From: Lineus longissimus
Taxonomy: Eukaryota > Nemertea > Pilidiophora > Heteronemertea > Lineidae
Direction of reading: 5' to 3'
DNA: 64,000 nt
Assembly (NCBI RefSeq): GCF_910592395.1
Contig: NC_088312.1
Span: 15,293,292 to 15,357,291 of the forward strand
The notes under the pieces are model-generated. The model was not told the DNA's origin, ran no database searches, and saw only the letters and a program-made list of their open reading frames with translations. The translations under genes were made by a program, and so were the position numbers. Below, in pieces: positions 43,372 to 56,053 of the stretch (its first letter is position 1; each line of letters starts with the position of its first letter).

Positions 43372-44942
43372 CTGTAAAATCGGACTTAAGACATCACTTC
43401 TGGGTATCAGGATGTCCAGCCCACTTTGGCAAAGTGGGTTGGTTTGTCTATTGAATATGCATGGTTTCTCCAATCATTGTTCAAGACCAAGCATAAACAG
43501 ATTGAGGTTTAGTTTATTGACTGGGTCTTGGATGGACATGATCATGGAGGCCTAATCGTTATCTATCTTCATAAAAGGAGTTTGTGTCATACCAGAATTG
43601 ACCCGTTCTATATAAAGGGTGTCACAAAAGAAAACTTTATTGTATTAAGTGCTTTATGAAAGCTGTTTTTCATCTAAGGATTTTTTGGGCCTATGAAATG
43701 CTTGGTTTAGCAGGCTGCGTTTTCTCACATCGTCTATACTGCAAGATGTACACCAAATGCCAGAAAAGGCTCTTATACAGTGTCGGAGAAAACAATCAAG
43801 TACGTGCGCGACTTCGAAGAAGCTTTGGTAAATGGTGTTCACATCAATGAAAGAATTTGCGGACCATTATAAGATTATACGCCATTTCGACGCCTTGGAA
43901 AATGAACAGTTGAAGTACACGTCTTAACAAACAGGGTGGATGAGGAAGGAGACCCTATACTTGACCACTGGGTACCTGAGGTTCTGCAACCATCCGTGGA
44001 AGGAGAGAACGTTGAGAATTACTTCTTTATAGTTGACCATTTTCGACCCCACGTACAGGACAGAACATTTTGGATGCGGATTACTGAGATGTGGGGAATT
44101 CTGCAGTTGGTGCCAGTGGGCTGCACATCCCTGCGGCAGCCGTTAGACCTTACGGTGATGAAGTCGTTTAAGTCTAACGCGCGAAAGGCATGGAAGGCAT
44201 GGAAGGCGTTGAAAACAGCAAATACTGATGAGCAGGGCGGATGCAGAATGATTGGACTTTCAGATGTGATACGCGTTGTAAATGTTGCATGTGAGGCTGG
44301 TGTAGTCCACAGGTCATCATCATTGGATTTGAAGCGGCATTGCGTCCTGGCCATGTTGATGCTGGGCCACTTCCAGTCGTCGATGGAGATATAATACTGA
44401 AGAGGATGGCAGAGAATTCCGAGATCTTCACGCGGACGAAGTGGAGGTTTGGCATGATCAGGGTGTAATGAACGTTCGAAACTGTGGCTAACAGCTAACT
44501 TTAATCTTCTCCGATCTGTGTTGGACTCCTATAGAACAACACTACAGACTCGTGGACCCACCATTTTAGACATCCAAGAAAATGATGTGTAATTAGCAAA
44601 ACCCAATTCAGTGAAAAAAATTAATTAAAATTGGTCTTCGAAGTTTTTTTTTTATTGGGACAACAAGTTTTTGTACGCGACCTTGAAATTCAGAAATGAT
44701 CAGAGCTGGTTTTCTCTTCTCAATAATTTCACAATAGGCCTACTGCCAATGTGACATTACTGGTGTCAGTTCTATGAAGTTCAAAGCCAATGACTACTAG
44801 GCCTATTTGCGTTGGTAAACCTATCAGAAAGCAGATAGTACATGTATTATTACAGATTATTACTGCATGTGCAGCCATGTGACCGTCATAGTAATGAAGT
44901 GGGCTGGTTTACAGAAGTGATGTCTTAAGTCCGATTTTACAG
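43372..44942 (+). mobile_element. Pogo-like transposon copy 3 with 31-bp TIRs and TA duplication
   Basis: The ends CTGTAAAATCGGACTTAAG... and ...CTTAAGTCCGATTTTACAG are inverted over about 31 bases and flanked by TA (43370-43371 and 44943-44944), the target of the Tc1/mariner-pogo superfamily. It contains the transposase remnant at 43936-44394. At 1.57 kb it is shorter than copies 1 and 2 and is probably internally deleted. Confidence 0.75.
43936..44394 (+). pseudogene. Pogo-like transposase copy 3, catalytic C-terminal part
   Basis: 152 aa including NYFFIVDHFRPHVQDRTFW (second catalytic Asp in IVDH) and PVGCTSLRQPLDLTVMKSFK (third Asp in QPLD), followed by RKAWKAWKAL and a degraded tail. 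These align with LLLLDRHTAHRN and CTSLLQPLDLTV of copy 1. The N-terminal DNA-binding part and first catalytic block are not visible upstream. It is non-functional. Confidence 0.75.
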
Positions 44943-44944
44943 TA

Positions 44945-47900
44945 TCTTTAAATCACATATCAATATGTCGTGAGAAAGAATTCGAAGTGAAAAGAAGATG
45001 ACAGGTTCTTCTTTTAATCTATTGTCTAATTATTCAAAGGAATAAACAGTCGGCGTCCTAAGGCAAGTCTATGTGATCAGCATGTAACACAACCTATTCG
45101 AAGTCTGGCCTGGGTTATTCAGAATTTGAAATAATTTAAAATGGAAAGGCTATGGGCCATGATATACGTGCTCATCGGATAAATATTTAGTAGACAATTC
45201 ATGCTGGTTAAGGAGCGTGTTATACATCAGTAAATAGCCAAATGGTAATTGTATGGCATTTAGTCTATATGTGACCTTGAAAAGTAGGTCTAGTCAAAAA
45301 AGAATGCGACATATACCCTAACTATACCCATATTATAACCAGTCAAGTCGGACACTCGAATCATTCCTTATTCCTTAAATAGAATATGCAACAAGTTCGT
45401 TCATGTGTTTTCGAAATGACATATTTCACGTTGTTTGTCGCACAAGCGGTCTATCTTTACCACTGATCCAAATGATGGGTACATGCATGTACAAAGTGTT
45501 TCAAGTATGTTTCAGAGTATCGATCCTGTAAACTATTGAGAAAAGGATAATAACGATTCATGAAATGAAAGAAAATCGATAAATGAACTATTGCACGTAT
45601 TGTAATGAGAGCCAACGGCCAACAAACTTGTCAATCGATTTTCATTTCATAATCCAAGCATATTTCTGGGTAACTATTTAGATGCTTTCTCGGGATCTCC
45701 GACACCAGCACTCATTCCTCCATATCCCTCGCAGGTAGGCAAACGCCAGAGCTTAAATTACAAACTCTCCCCACATACGCAAAATACCTTAGTCAATGGT
45801 GCTGTTGCGTAGTTGATTTCGTCAAACTGCATGATGATAATGATAATGATAATAATAATGATAATTGTAGAAGAACCAAACTTTTTTTGTACAGATTTAG
45901 ATGAAAAACATAACATTCTTAAATAACATTCCAAATCAAGAATCTACAACCGAAACGTGTTATCTTTTCATGCTGAGTTTCGAATTCAAACTGGAGAATC
46001 AATTCGCCAGACTACCGAGATCTTATCAGGCCTTCCAAATTACCGAGCAGCCTGCCCTTGAGAGAATGGTTGCCTCATAAGAAAATAAGAGCCACGATAA
46101 TGCGCTCATGAGATCATTGATAAATTTTCTGAAATAAACCCTGTCTATCTAGCTGCTAACATCAACAAAGTTAGTACGAAGTTTCAAGGTGAATTAACCT
46201 ACGGGACACCCCGTGGTGCACGCACAAATGCCCAATTATATTTTGCATCATTTTTTTTCATTACTTTTCTTATAGTTTACTGGTGATCACAAACAAACAT
46301 ACAATTACACACGCATACAACATAAATTTTCCTTTATGACTTAATGCCAATCATTTTGCATAAAGCTGCCATTTATGACATTTTTCGGGTGTCTCCTGAC
46401 ATGCCCGGCTTGCACAGGGCCAATGGTATGTTCAAATTATCCTCCGTGACACGTTTATGTCGCGGTAAAGACAAAAAGGAGTTCAATAGTTTTTGGCATT
46501 TTTCTCATTTTATGATTATCAGTAAAGTTTGAAACATACTGTGCATGTGAAATGTTAACGTACTTCGGTCAACCTTTCTGGAAAAAAAAATATTTTTAAG
46601 GAAGTTACCCATGGAAGTTTTTTCCGAGACCTAATCCGGGAGGAACGCAGTCAAAGCCAAAGAGACCTATCCTAGCCTGTCGAACCATGACATTTTCGTT
46701 GTACGGTATGCATGTTAATTTCAGGCTTTGGGGGATCTGAAGTTAGGGGTTGATTTTTGACGGCTTTTAACCCGCGAGTCAGTTTTCTCACCTTGACGGG
46801 TTGAATGGAGCCTCAAAACCACACAAGTAAGTCAATTGGACTGACACTTCATCATTTTCTTCTTTTTAAACACACCTTATTCTCAATTTAAGAAAAATTA
46901 TGTCTTAAATAGAAAATACCATTCAACTGGTATGAGACAACGCCTTGATCTCAAACTGAACTATTTTCCTGTACAACCGCGTGCTGATTGGTTTAATACA
47001 GGTGCGTGACCATATGGAGTTATATTATATTATTTGAGAAACTAATTCATATTTTTGTTAAAACTATTGAATTGAAGATATAACCAATGATAGAGCTTGA
47101 ATGAATTAAAAGTTTCCTTTCAATGATATAATCTTTAAGATCACAGTGTAAAATATCAAATGAAAGTGCCCGGGGCCATTGTGATCACCGTATAGATATT
47201 TGGTGGTTAAGATTTCTTGCTGGTTGAGAAACATGCTACATGTATAGTAAATAGTCAAATGGAAATTTTATGCCACCTTGAAAAGAAGGCCGAATTCAAA
47301 ACCCATGTGACATATAATAATGTATATGGTGGTTAGATGTACCAGAGTCTTTCAAATAAAGATTCAGGCAACTAGGGAATATATGGTTTCAACATCAAAG
47401 CCACCGCCCATTTCGAAAGATGCACGTTGGGACAGAGCTCTCTCGGGTCACGCGTTGACCCAAGCCAATTCTGCACAACTGGGACTTGAACAATTCTTCG
47501 ATCAGCTGTACGTAGCCATTACAAATGCTCCGTTTTAAAGCAAAGGCCAGCTTCAAATGCACTGATTTCTATAAAACTATTTAGATATAGTGACAAAGAA
47601 AACATTGATATGAAAAGCGATATGTTTCGTTTTGAGAAGTAGTGATGACACTAATTTCAGAATAATTTTCGAAATGAGTTTTTCTACTCCTCATCAACAC
47701 ATATTTTTGCGGTTAGCAGTTTAGTATGTTGTCGGTGATAACTGGACAATGGTTCCATTCCTTGTCATCTAATGGGATATCATATCTTATCAATTTTTAC
47801 CGATTACGACGCAGATTTAATTTCGCGTTTGCGATAAAACACGAAAAAAGTGTGTAAAATGCAAAATGTCTCGACTTTTGTGGTCAAACGTTAACATGTT

Positions 47901-49315
47901 TAGAAATCATTTTTTGTTTTATTAACTTTTTTCTAATTTACTGTCACTGCTGACTAATGGGATATCGGAGATTTGTGATTTTGAAGCGCAGTTAAGATTA
48001 ATCAAATGGTTCTTTTTTCCTATCGATGAGCTTGTTAATGCGAAGTGGTGTGAATTATACCGTTCAAATATTGTTGAACAGGCCATTTGGCCGAAACCTT
48101 ACATACGCTTATGATGTGTATATTTTGAGTTATCTCATAAGATACCACAGTATGTACCTGTCACAAGTTTGCCATTGATTACAACCTAATCATGGATTTT
48201 TTGTAACAAATTGCAAACCGATGAGTGAGTGTATGCAGCTTAATTGCGGTTTGATTATTTGTCTTATTTTTGCAATTAGCAGCTAATCAAAATGTACTAA
48301 TACATCCGCCGAAATTGTTACATCGTTCACATCAATAGTAAGTCAAAGATTTATGTTGTATGCATTTGTTATCTGATAAATCATGACCGCATGTAGAGAG
48401 TATATTTTTTCGTTGAATTTTTGGTTCTATTATTGCTGTGCACCTCAGGTCAATTTGTAGCTGAATTAAAATGGGATCCAGTTAATTGTCCGAGGGAGCT
48501 GTGGGATCAAAGGAAACTTACAGTGACGTGACTCTTTATTTGAAAGACTCTGGATGTACCCTTGATATCACATTGGTGGCAATCGAGCAAGCAGTTTAAA
48601 CAAATATCGCATTTTTAAGGTTTTTAGATTTGACCCACTGATGGCCAAGCAATGAATCAAATCGAACCAAACTTCTGCCCCCAAGATCGTCTGACAATAG
48701 GAAACCGTACATGTGTACCAAATGTGTGACCAATGGTCATCACTGCAGTTAAGATAAGTGCCATACTAAAGCCTAACGACCAACTGACACCATTTGACCT
48801 CTGTGACCTTGAAAAGTAGGCCAAGGAGTACCTACCATAAAGATATTATTGAAAGCAAGATATTCCACTTTTCACCTTTTCAGTTTTGGCCCCCTGGTGG
48901 CCAAAATCAATAATCATATTATAATGAAATTCATGGTCGGAGGTTGTATGACCTAGAGAGTCATGTGTACCAAGTTTCAAGTAGTTAGCTTTAGCGGGTA
49001 AGAAACGTGCCGATTAGGAATTTTAAAAAGGTGAATGTTTCAGCATGTTCTGTAAAATCTCTGTACTTATATACTGTTTATTTGAAATATCTGTTTCTTG
49101 TAATTTGTCCATTTTGTTCTTTTTTCCTTAAATAAAAAATATATATTACAAAAACAAAAAACGTGCCATTATTACACTCAAACGGTCAATTTACAAAAGG
49201 TCAGTTCAAAAACCTGCACGATGTATAATGTATCCTTGTTAGGGGTCCCTACCATAAAAATGTTATCGAAAGCAAGTTACTGATAAGCGACATATCACAC
49301 TTTTTAACTTTTCAG
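44945..49315. other. 4.4-kb stretch with diverged repeats only
   Basis: No gene is supported. Repeats seen: an (ataatg)n microsatellite at 45829-45866; the ~340-bp repeat copy at 46673-47013; and diverged related passages with gtgaccttgaaaagtagg-like words at 45270, 47274 and 48808, pointing to an old interspersed repeat family. The 73-codon frame at 47320-47538 has no recognisable domain. Confidence 0.45.
46673..47013. repeat. Dispersed ~340-bp repeat, copy 2
   Basis: Homologous to 10941-11281, from tagcctgtcgaaccatgac to acaggtgcgtgac. It includes a short insertion (gtacaaccgcgtg) absent from copy 1. Confidence 0.65.
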
Positions 49316-51561
49316 TATCTCTCTTATGAGTTACTCGTTTTCGATAAAATTTTAATGGTAGGTTCTCCTAGCAAGGATACGGGTTTTCGATTTGACCTAA
49401 TTTTCAAGGTCACAGAGATCAAATGCCTTACATTGTCCGTTTGAGGGTAACTATAGCACGTTTCTTAACAGATAAAGCCATGAACTTGAAATTTAGTACA
49501 CATGACTCCCTATACGTCAAAACATAAAAAGTGTGATATCTGGCTAAAAAGCAAGTCGTTTTTATGATATAATAATTGTAGGAACTCCGAGCAAATCCAT
49601 CACATATTCTACGGGTTTTCGATTAGACGTAATTTAACGTAATTTCCTCGTGTATGAAAGGAAACTTCATTGGCACTGCACCAGGATACATCAGCCAGCT
49701 CAGACTGTGATCCGAGTGTTTTTGGCCTCCCTCGTCGATCTGGTATTAGGGTACCTGGCTTCTGCCATATGAAGTAGTTATTTTTGATAATAACAATTTG
49801 GTCTCGGAGAGTGGGGAGCGATTCCTAGCCATCACAAGACCGTGAATGTGACAAAACAAAAACATATCTTCTGCGTGGATTCAGAGCAATCCATTGCGTC
49901 TACGAAGTACAGTGTATATTTCACAAGTTGAAACAAGGGGAATACTTCTCGCAGTTCCCGATATATCTGTGATAGGGATGACCTTTCGAGGAGCCTTACC
50001 TACATGGTTTCCTTAACAATCAATGCTTAGATTTGATTACATTCAGAAATACCCATCAAAAAAATCCGACAGTGTCAATTTCGTCTCTCTAGAGTATTGT
50101 CAATCACGAAAACATCACAAGAACTAGCTTCAAGAGAATATAAAACGTCCGTATTGTGACGATTGTTTAATGTTAACTGTAGTAGTCTGCTGAAACACTC
50201 AAACTTCGACCTCACGAAGTGTCGAACTCTTCGCCGGTAGACTAAATCAGATGTAGTTTTCATGAAATAGGCATCTGAAAAAAAATTTAAAAGCATACAT
50301 AAATGTGATCCGTCACAGCAAAACCAGGCGCATGTCGCTCTGTGCTTGGCAGGTTGAGACGGACCTTTTGTTCATTTCTCTATTGTCTGCCTTTTGTGAA
50401 ATATGAGCACATCAATTTCTCCCATTATCTTCTGGTGTCATTTAGGCTCATCTTCTGTGCGACATGTCCTGGTTTTGGTGTGACGAGTCACAAATTTCAC
50501 TTGATAAGTGATCAGATTAATATTGGCGTTAAATTAAATTTCTGACAATCCCGCACGCCGTTAACTATAACGCTCCTTTCTTTTTGGGCACAAGATCGAG
50601 CACGAGAGCGTGTGACTCCCTAACGCCAATCATGATCAGTTGTCTTTCATTCGTTCGAACCCCGAATAGAGACATTAGGACAGTTTCACTAGCCTTACTA
50701 AGAGCTAGGAAGAAAGAAGAAAGCAATTTCCGCTATGGGAATTCGTCGACCTTTGAGGGCGAAGGTTAACGAAATCCTTTTTTTTAATCTAAAGACTAGG
50801 AAAGGTTTTTTAAAATCTTTCATCGTCTTGTGGGTGTCAGGTTAAGGGCCCATTCCGTGTTTATACGCAACAAATGTACGCACGGTACTCATGATATCCG
50901 GCACATGTTACAAGCCTCGTCGCCCGGCATCTCAATGCAGTTTTCCATGGTAACAACTATCATTATCCCTTTAGATTGTCAATGTCATCGGCCATGTTCT
51001 CTATTTTTTACTAAAAAGGAGAGAATGTATTTCCTTGTCCTCATTGATATTTGATCACTATGAAAAATAAGAGAAGGGGAGGGGTTGACCAAAAATTGTA
51101 TATATGTGGGTGGGCCTATAATTTGTCATCACAAAAAAATCGGAGATCGATCAGACACTCTTACCTGACCTCAATTTATATTGCGGCTCAGATAGACAAT
51201 CTGATTGACACCTTCTACCTCCCCTCACATGCAGGCATAACCGTGTCGTGTATGTGTTAGGGGTGTCGTTCCTTTTGTCCTCCATGTGCATTATTATTTG
51301 GAAGAAATGTTTGATTTGCAATCCATCCGATAAAGTCCCAATCGGTATGTGTTGTATGAGCTTTACCAAATGTCAGCTTGTTTTGTAACTCTTCTGGATG
51401 AAATTGAACCCCACGCGCAAATTCAGTGTTATACTTTTTCCCATTTAAATATATAACGAATGTTGCCTGATCAAACGAATCGAACTCATTCTTAATCAGA
51501 AAAACTATTTTATTCCAGCCATCAGAGAAGCTTACTATTTTCATCGTCTCATGCACAAAAG
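49316..51561. repeat. ~2.2-kb dispersed repeat, copy B
   Basis: Matches copy A (16715-18905) from tatctctcttatgag to catgcacaaaagt. It lacks the palindrome of copy A and instead has ~200 bp of other sequence at 50296-50490. After 51561 the two copies diverge abruptly. Confidence 0.8.
51257..51561 (-). pseudogene. LamG-like fragment, second copy
   Basis: Corresponds to the C-terminal half of the frame at 18483-19274 (FVHETMKIVSFSDGWNK, FVIYLNGKKYN, KLTFGKAH, FIGWIANQTFLP). It shows a few substitutions and a short indel after LP. The upstream half is missing because the repeat ends here; the remaining frame up to 51628 is unrelated. Confidence 0.45.
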
Positions 51562-51750
51562 TAACTGTGGTTGCGGTGCGTCGTGAATGCAGGATCGGCC
51601 AACGCGCGGCCCGTATGGAATGCGACAAACTGTACCGGAACCAGAATTGTCTTGGGTCTGCACAAATTTTTTCAGATTCGATGGACAGGATGGATATATG
51701 AATTTTGTTTACACTTTATACATACGTAACCATTACACTCACTACGTTGT

Positions 51751-54170
51751 GTGAGTGATAATAGGGGAGACCTGAATACCGACTTCAGTAGGCTTCAGTC
51801 GGAACACACCAGAGCACTGCTGGATTTCGTTGAAAGAGAAAACTTTATTTGTGGTCTCACGCATAATACACGTAATGTTGATTTTACCTTTGAAAGTAAA
51901 ATAAATGGTGAACGTTCCCTACTGGATCATTTTATCGTATCTGAAGGTGTTTTTAACAAGATTGTAAATTACAATGTTCTTCACGAGGGAGATGATACAT
52001 CAGCTCATTCCAGTCTTCATATGGGTTTAGAAATTAATGCAAGATCTGCTCACGATGAGTTGAGACATGAGGATGAGGCCAAAAAAACCTTGGCATAGAG
52101 CAAAGCTGAACCAGATAACATATTGAATTATGAGCAGAATCTTAGCGAGAAACTAAACCATATCGATGTACCGATGGGTGCCATAATTTGTAATGATTAT
52201 TTTTGTACAACTCATGGTGAACAAATAGAACGATTTCATGACGATATAATAACAGCTTGTATGTGTGCTAGTAATGAAACTATTCCTGTAAGTGAACGAG
52301 TACAAGGGGGACATCCGGGTAGAGCTGGGTGGAATGAGGAAGTAAATGAGAGTAAACAAAGGGCTTTATTCTGGCACAATTTATGGAAGGAAAACGGCAA
52401 ACCACGTAGCTGATGTACGCCGTCACACAAGGGCACGGTATCACCTAGCTGCTGACAGAAAAAAGAAAACCAAGACAGAGTAGCTGCCAACAAATTAGCA
52501 GAGTCTCTTGGCAATGATAATTACAGTGAATTTTGGAAAGGTGTAAAAAAAGTCAAAGGGTCCGACAGAGTTCTTCCAAATAATATGGATGATAAAAGGG
52601 GCAGAGAAGCCATGCTGTGAACTGTTCAGTAATAAATTTAAGAGGCTATGCAATTCGGTATCATACAATGCAAATGAAATGAACGACCCGAAAAGAGATA
52701 TTATTGTGGGCATTGCTACACACTGTGTAGAGGGTCAATGCAGCGTAAACCATAGCATATCAGTGCAGGAAGTTGAGAGTGGGGTGCAACGTTTGACAAG
52801 AGGAAAACAGGATAGTAATCCGAACTTAGCGTCTGATCATTTTATAAATGGAGGGCATAGATTAAATGTATACATCTCGCTATTATTGAACTCCATGATG
52901 AGTCATGGGCACTGTCCTGGTGGCTTTGTTCAATCAAGGGTAATACCTATTCCAAAAAACAACAGGAAGTCGCTAAATATATCGGAATAACGGCATCGTG
53001 TAGTACGATGGTCAATGAAGTGATAAATTATTATAACAATTGTAACACTGCGGTGTATTGTATGATGCTTGACGCGAGTCGCGCGTTTGACTGCGTCCAC
53101 TTTATCAAATTATTTCGTCTATTGATCAAGAAAGGGTTGTGTCCGTTAGCGGCAAGGTTTTTAGCAAATCTTTACACCCAACAGCGTGTTAGAGTTCAGT
53201 GGGGGAACACATATCTTCTGAATTTTCGGTTACCAATGGCGTTAAACAGGGAGGAGTATTATCTCCAATACTTTTTGGAATATATCTTGATGAACTTTTG
53301 GAGGGTTTAAAAACAGCTGGTTTTGGCTGTCATGTGGGCACTCTTTTCTGCGGCGCTTTCGCCTATGCGGATGATATAATTCTGTTGACCCCAACTTTAT
53401 TTGGGCTAAAGGCAATGCTTAAAATTGCAAGCAAATTCTCGATTAAATCATGCATATCATTCAATGCGTCAAAAAGTAGGTTCTTGGTGTTTGGGTCACA
53501 AGATCCGCCACGGGAAATTTTATTTGAGGGGACCAGGATTAGTATTTCTACTGGGGAAGATCATCTTGGAATTTTAATCGGTCCGAACGTACATCATCGG
53601 AGAGTGCTGGGTTTAATTAATGACTTGTATAAAAGTACTAATATATTAATGGCACAATTTAAATTTGCTAATTGGGACATAAGGTATAAGTTATTTAAGA
53701 GTTTTGTATGTCACTTTATTGTTATCAGATGTCAGATGTTTCGAAACCCTATATGGAAGAATTGTATGTAGCATGGCGCAAATGTGTACGTCAGGTTTTA
53801 TTGTTATCTTATCGGACCCACAATGTTCTCCTACCTTTCATAATTCATGATAATAGCATTCAAATTCAGTTAGAAAAGCGCTTTGTCAAGTTCTTTTCGG
53901 GAAATTATTTGTCAAATAATATTTATGTCAATATATGTTTCAGATTAAGCCAGGGGAGTCGGTCCTCATTGGGTTGTAGTGGTTGTTTCACAAATATGGC
54001 TGGGATAGGGATCACATACCAAATACTGGGGACATGTTAAGAATAATTGATAGGGTGAATAATAGACATAAACAAAATAGGGTTGTTGGGGATGAGGGAC
54101 TTTGGGATTGGAATGTTAAATTACGGGAAATTAGCTGATATTATAAATTTCTTATGTACGTCCGATTGAT
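51751..54170 (+). mobile_element. Non-LTR retrotransposon, copy 2 (endonuclease and RT)
   Basis: Same family as 1225-2661 but longer at the 5' side. 51751-52098 holds the end of an APE-type endonuclease (GDLNTDFSRL, LLDHFIVSEG, SAHSSLHMGL). 52123-52990 is the linker, and 53008-54040 the RT in three frames: MMLDASRAFDCVHFIKLF, VTNGVKQGGVLSPILF, FAYADDIILLTP. Stops (52096-52098, 52411-52413) and frameshifts near 52990, 53260 and 53730 inactivate it. The 5' half of the endonuclease is missing. Confidence 0.85.
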
Positions 54171-54179
54171 GGACAATGG

Positions 54180-54640
54180 GTGATTTCAAAGTCAGTTTTT
54201 AGATTCAGTTTTAAAACTAAATGGAACACTAAAACCCTTGATTAAACCAGCATTGAAATGAAGTGGGTTTTAGTTTCATCCTATTTCAAAGTCGGTGTTT
54301 GTTGGTTTAAGCATTATGTCCAGTTTTAGCTTAAAACTAGGGGATGGTTTTAGTGTCAAAAACTAACACCGGGACTAAAACTAAAACTCTCCACAACACC
54401 AGAAATGAAATAGGTTCTGGTGTTAGTTTTGACACTCAGTTTTAGCATTATCCTATTTCAAATTAGGTTTTAGTTTCACACTGAAACCAATTGGAACACC
54501 AAGGTCTGATCTTAATCCCAGCTCGGTGTTATATTTGGAAGATTTGTAGTGCATTTTGTATTACCAATAAAACTAACACCTTCGGCATTAACACCGAGTG
54601 GATTTCAAAGTTCGTGTTGGTGTTAAGGCAAAAAAAATCA
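54180..54640. repeat. Cluster of direct and inverted ggtgtt/aacacc-ttttag motifs
   Basis: Reiterated words: atttcaaagtcggtgtt-like at about 54182, 54283 and 54602, and inverted or related aacaccagaaatgaaatagg (54408). ggttttagt- and actaaaac-type words lie between. Two inverted minisatellite-like arms are possible. It lies between the LINE and the polymerase-integrase block. Confidence 0.5.
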
Positions 54641-54853
54641 TGTTGTTCGTACCATTTGAAGAAGTAGTTGCTGGTATTTTGAACGCTGATGGGAATGATG
54701 ATGGACGTGAAAGAACGGACGACACATTATACCACCCACCACGTAACATAGCTCCTTCAGCGCCACCGACTTGGAGCCCTCGAGGGGAACTTGAAATTCG
54801 ACCTCCCCTGTCGGCGAATCGACGTACATATGCGTGCACATCCTAGCGATATA

Positions 54854-56053
54854 TTAGCCCTGCTTTTTTGTCCGCTTCATTACGATCTCAAATCCCACCA
54901 CCACTAGCGCCACCAGTCCCAGCACGAGGTGTTCGGCAAGGAATCCCACGGCCTTTCCTGCCACCCTGAATATGAACCCTACCACCGTCCCAATCAGTCC
55001 CGGTAAACCTGCAGCACTCTTCTTTGCCATGTCTAGAAGGAATTGCCCGAACTTCTTCAATGCGTCCCTGATCCTATCCTTAATGCCTGGTGGTTTAGGT
55101 TTCGGACCCGGTGTCGGGGCTGGCCCGGGGATAACCTGCCTTCCCAAGGCATTGGACACGGCCAGTGCAATGGCGGCAATTGTCATGCCTACTGCAGTTG
55201 CCAAACTAGCGATGGTGACCCCCTCTTTTCGGAACAACTCCCTCAGTTTCTCACCCAGACTCCTTCTCTTGTCACCCAAAACCCCCTTGATCCGATCAAA
55301 CTGAGACCTTTCGTCCCTCTGCAGTGTGTCCCTAGTCGCCCGGTAAAGGGTCTCCTGTGTCTGAAATCTCGTCACCTCTCCCTCCCAGTACTTTATCTCC
55401 GTCTCCTCCCCTCCGTCCCTGGCCTCTTCTAATTCGCCCTCGGCTTTTTGCCTCTCCTTAGTAGCCCAATCGAGGTTCAAGGTCGCCGACTTAACCTTGC
55501 TACTGGTTGCCGCCAGAGAGGTGGCCACTCCTCTCAATTCTCTCCTGTCGCCCGGGGTGAGGGGGACATCCGGGTTGTTTATCTCCGACTCCATCTCCTC
55601 CTGAAGTTGCATGTCGTCCATGTCGCCCGCGAAGATGTCCATCTCTATCTGCTCAACTTCCTGCCTCAACACAATCCTTGGCTCCAATGGAAGCCTCCTC
55701 TCCTCCGCATTCAAGGCCTGAAAGAAATCACGGCCTCCCTTTGCCTTTTCTATGGTGGACCGTGCCAGAATCCTCCCACTCCTGCCTGTCAATTTAACCT
55801 CGGTCTCCCTGCCCGCCAGCTCCGTCTTGTAGTACCAAGCCCCGTCCTTGTAATCGAGTTGTGAGGCGAGAAAATCGGAGGGCGTGCCCCCTGGGAACGT
55901 GTCGTGTAGCTCTCTTATGAAGGGTTCCCGCATTTCACTCTGGATGTCCGTCCCATCGCCATCCATCGGCAACAACGGTATTTGTTCGTCATCGTCGTTA
56001 TTTTCGCCTTGGGCCCAGTCATGCTCCGAGTAATCCCAATCAAAGTCCGCCAT
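54854..56053 (-). CDS. 399-aa coiled-coil protein with hydrophobic C-terminal half
   Basis: ATG at 56053 overlaps the end of the upstream ORF by 14 bases. The N-terminal ~35 residues are strongly acidic (DWDYSEHDWAQGENNDDDEQ). Residues ~180-275 are charged and heptad-like, a likely coiled coil. A hydrophobic segment follows near 285-305 (VTIASLATAVGMTIAAIALAV), then a Pro/Lys linker (PGPAPTPGPKPKPPG). Last come two Gly/Ala/Val hydrophobic stretches (about 345-390) and a basic tail, KRTKKQG. It is probably a membrane-associated structural protein of the element. I do not recognise the family with confidence. The frame is intact. Confidence 0.7.
   Translation of the reverse strand: MADFDWDYSEHDWAQGENNDDDEQIPLLPMDGDGTDIQSEMREPFIRELHDTFPGGTPSDFLASQLDYKDGAWYYKTELAGRETEVKLTGRSGRILARSTIEKAKGGRDFFQALNAEERRLPLEPRIVLRQEVEQIEMDIFAGDMDDMQLQEEMESEINNPDVPLTPGDRRELRGVATSLAATSSKVKSATLNLDWATKERQKAEGELEEARDGGEETEIKYWEGEVTRFQTQETLYRATRDTLQRDERSQFDRIKGVLGDKRRSLGEKLRELFRKEGVTIASLATAVGMTIAAIALAVSNALGRQVIPGPAPTPGPKPKPPGIKDRIRDALKKFGQFLLDMAKKSAAGLPGLIGTVVGFIFRVAGKAVGFLAEHLVLGLVALVVVGFEIVMKRTKKQG

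Noticed and set aside
47320-47538. 72-aa ORF in the repeat-rich gap
   Set aside because: No domain, splice or homologous copy support.
54972-55864. Plus-strand ORFs opposite the 399-aa gene
   Set aside because: Antisense shadows in GC-richer DNA; hydrophobic-looking only because the sense strand encodes Glu/Lys-rich coiled coil.
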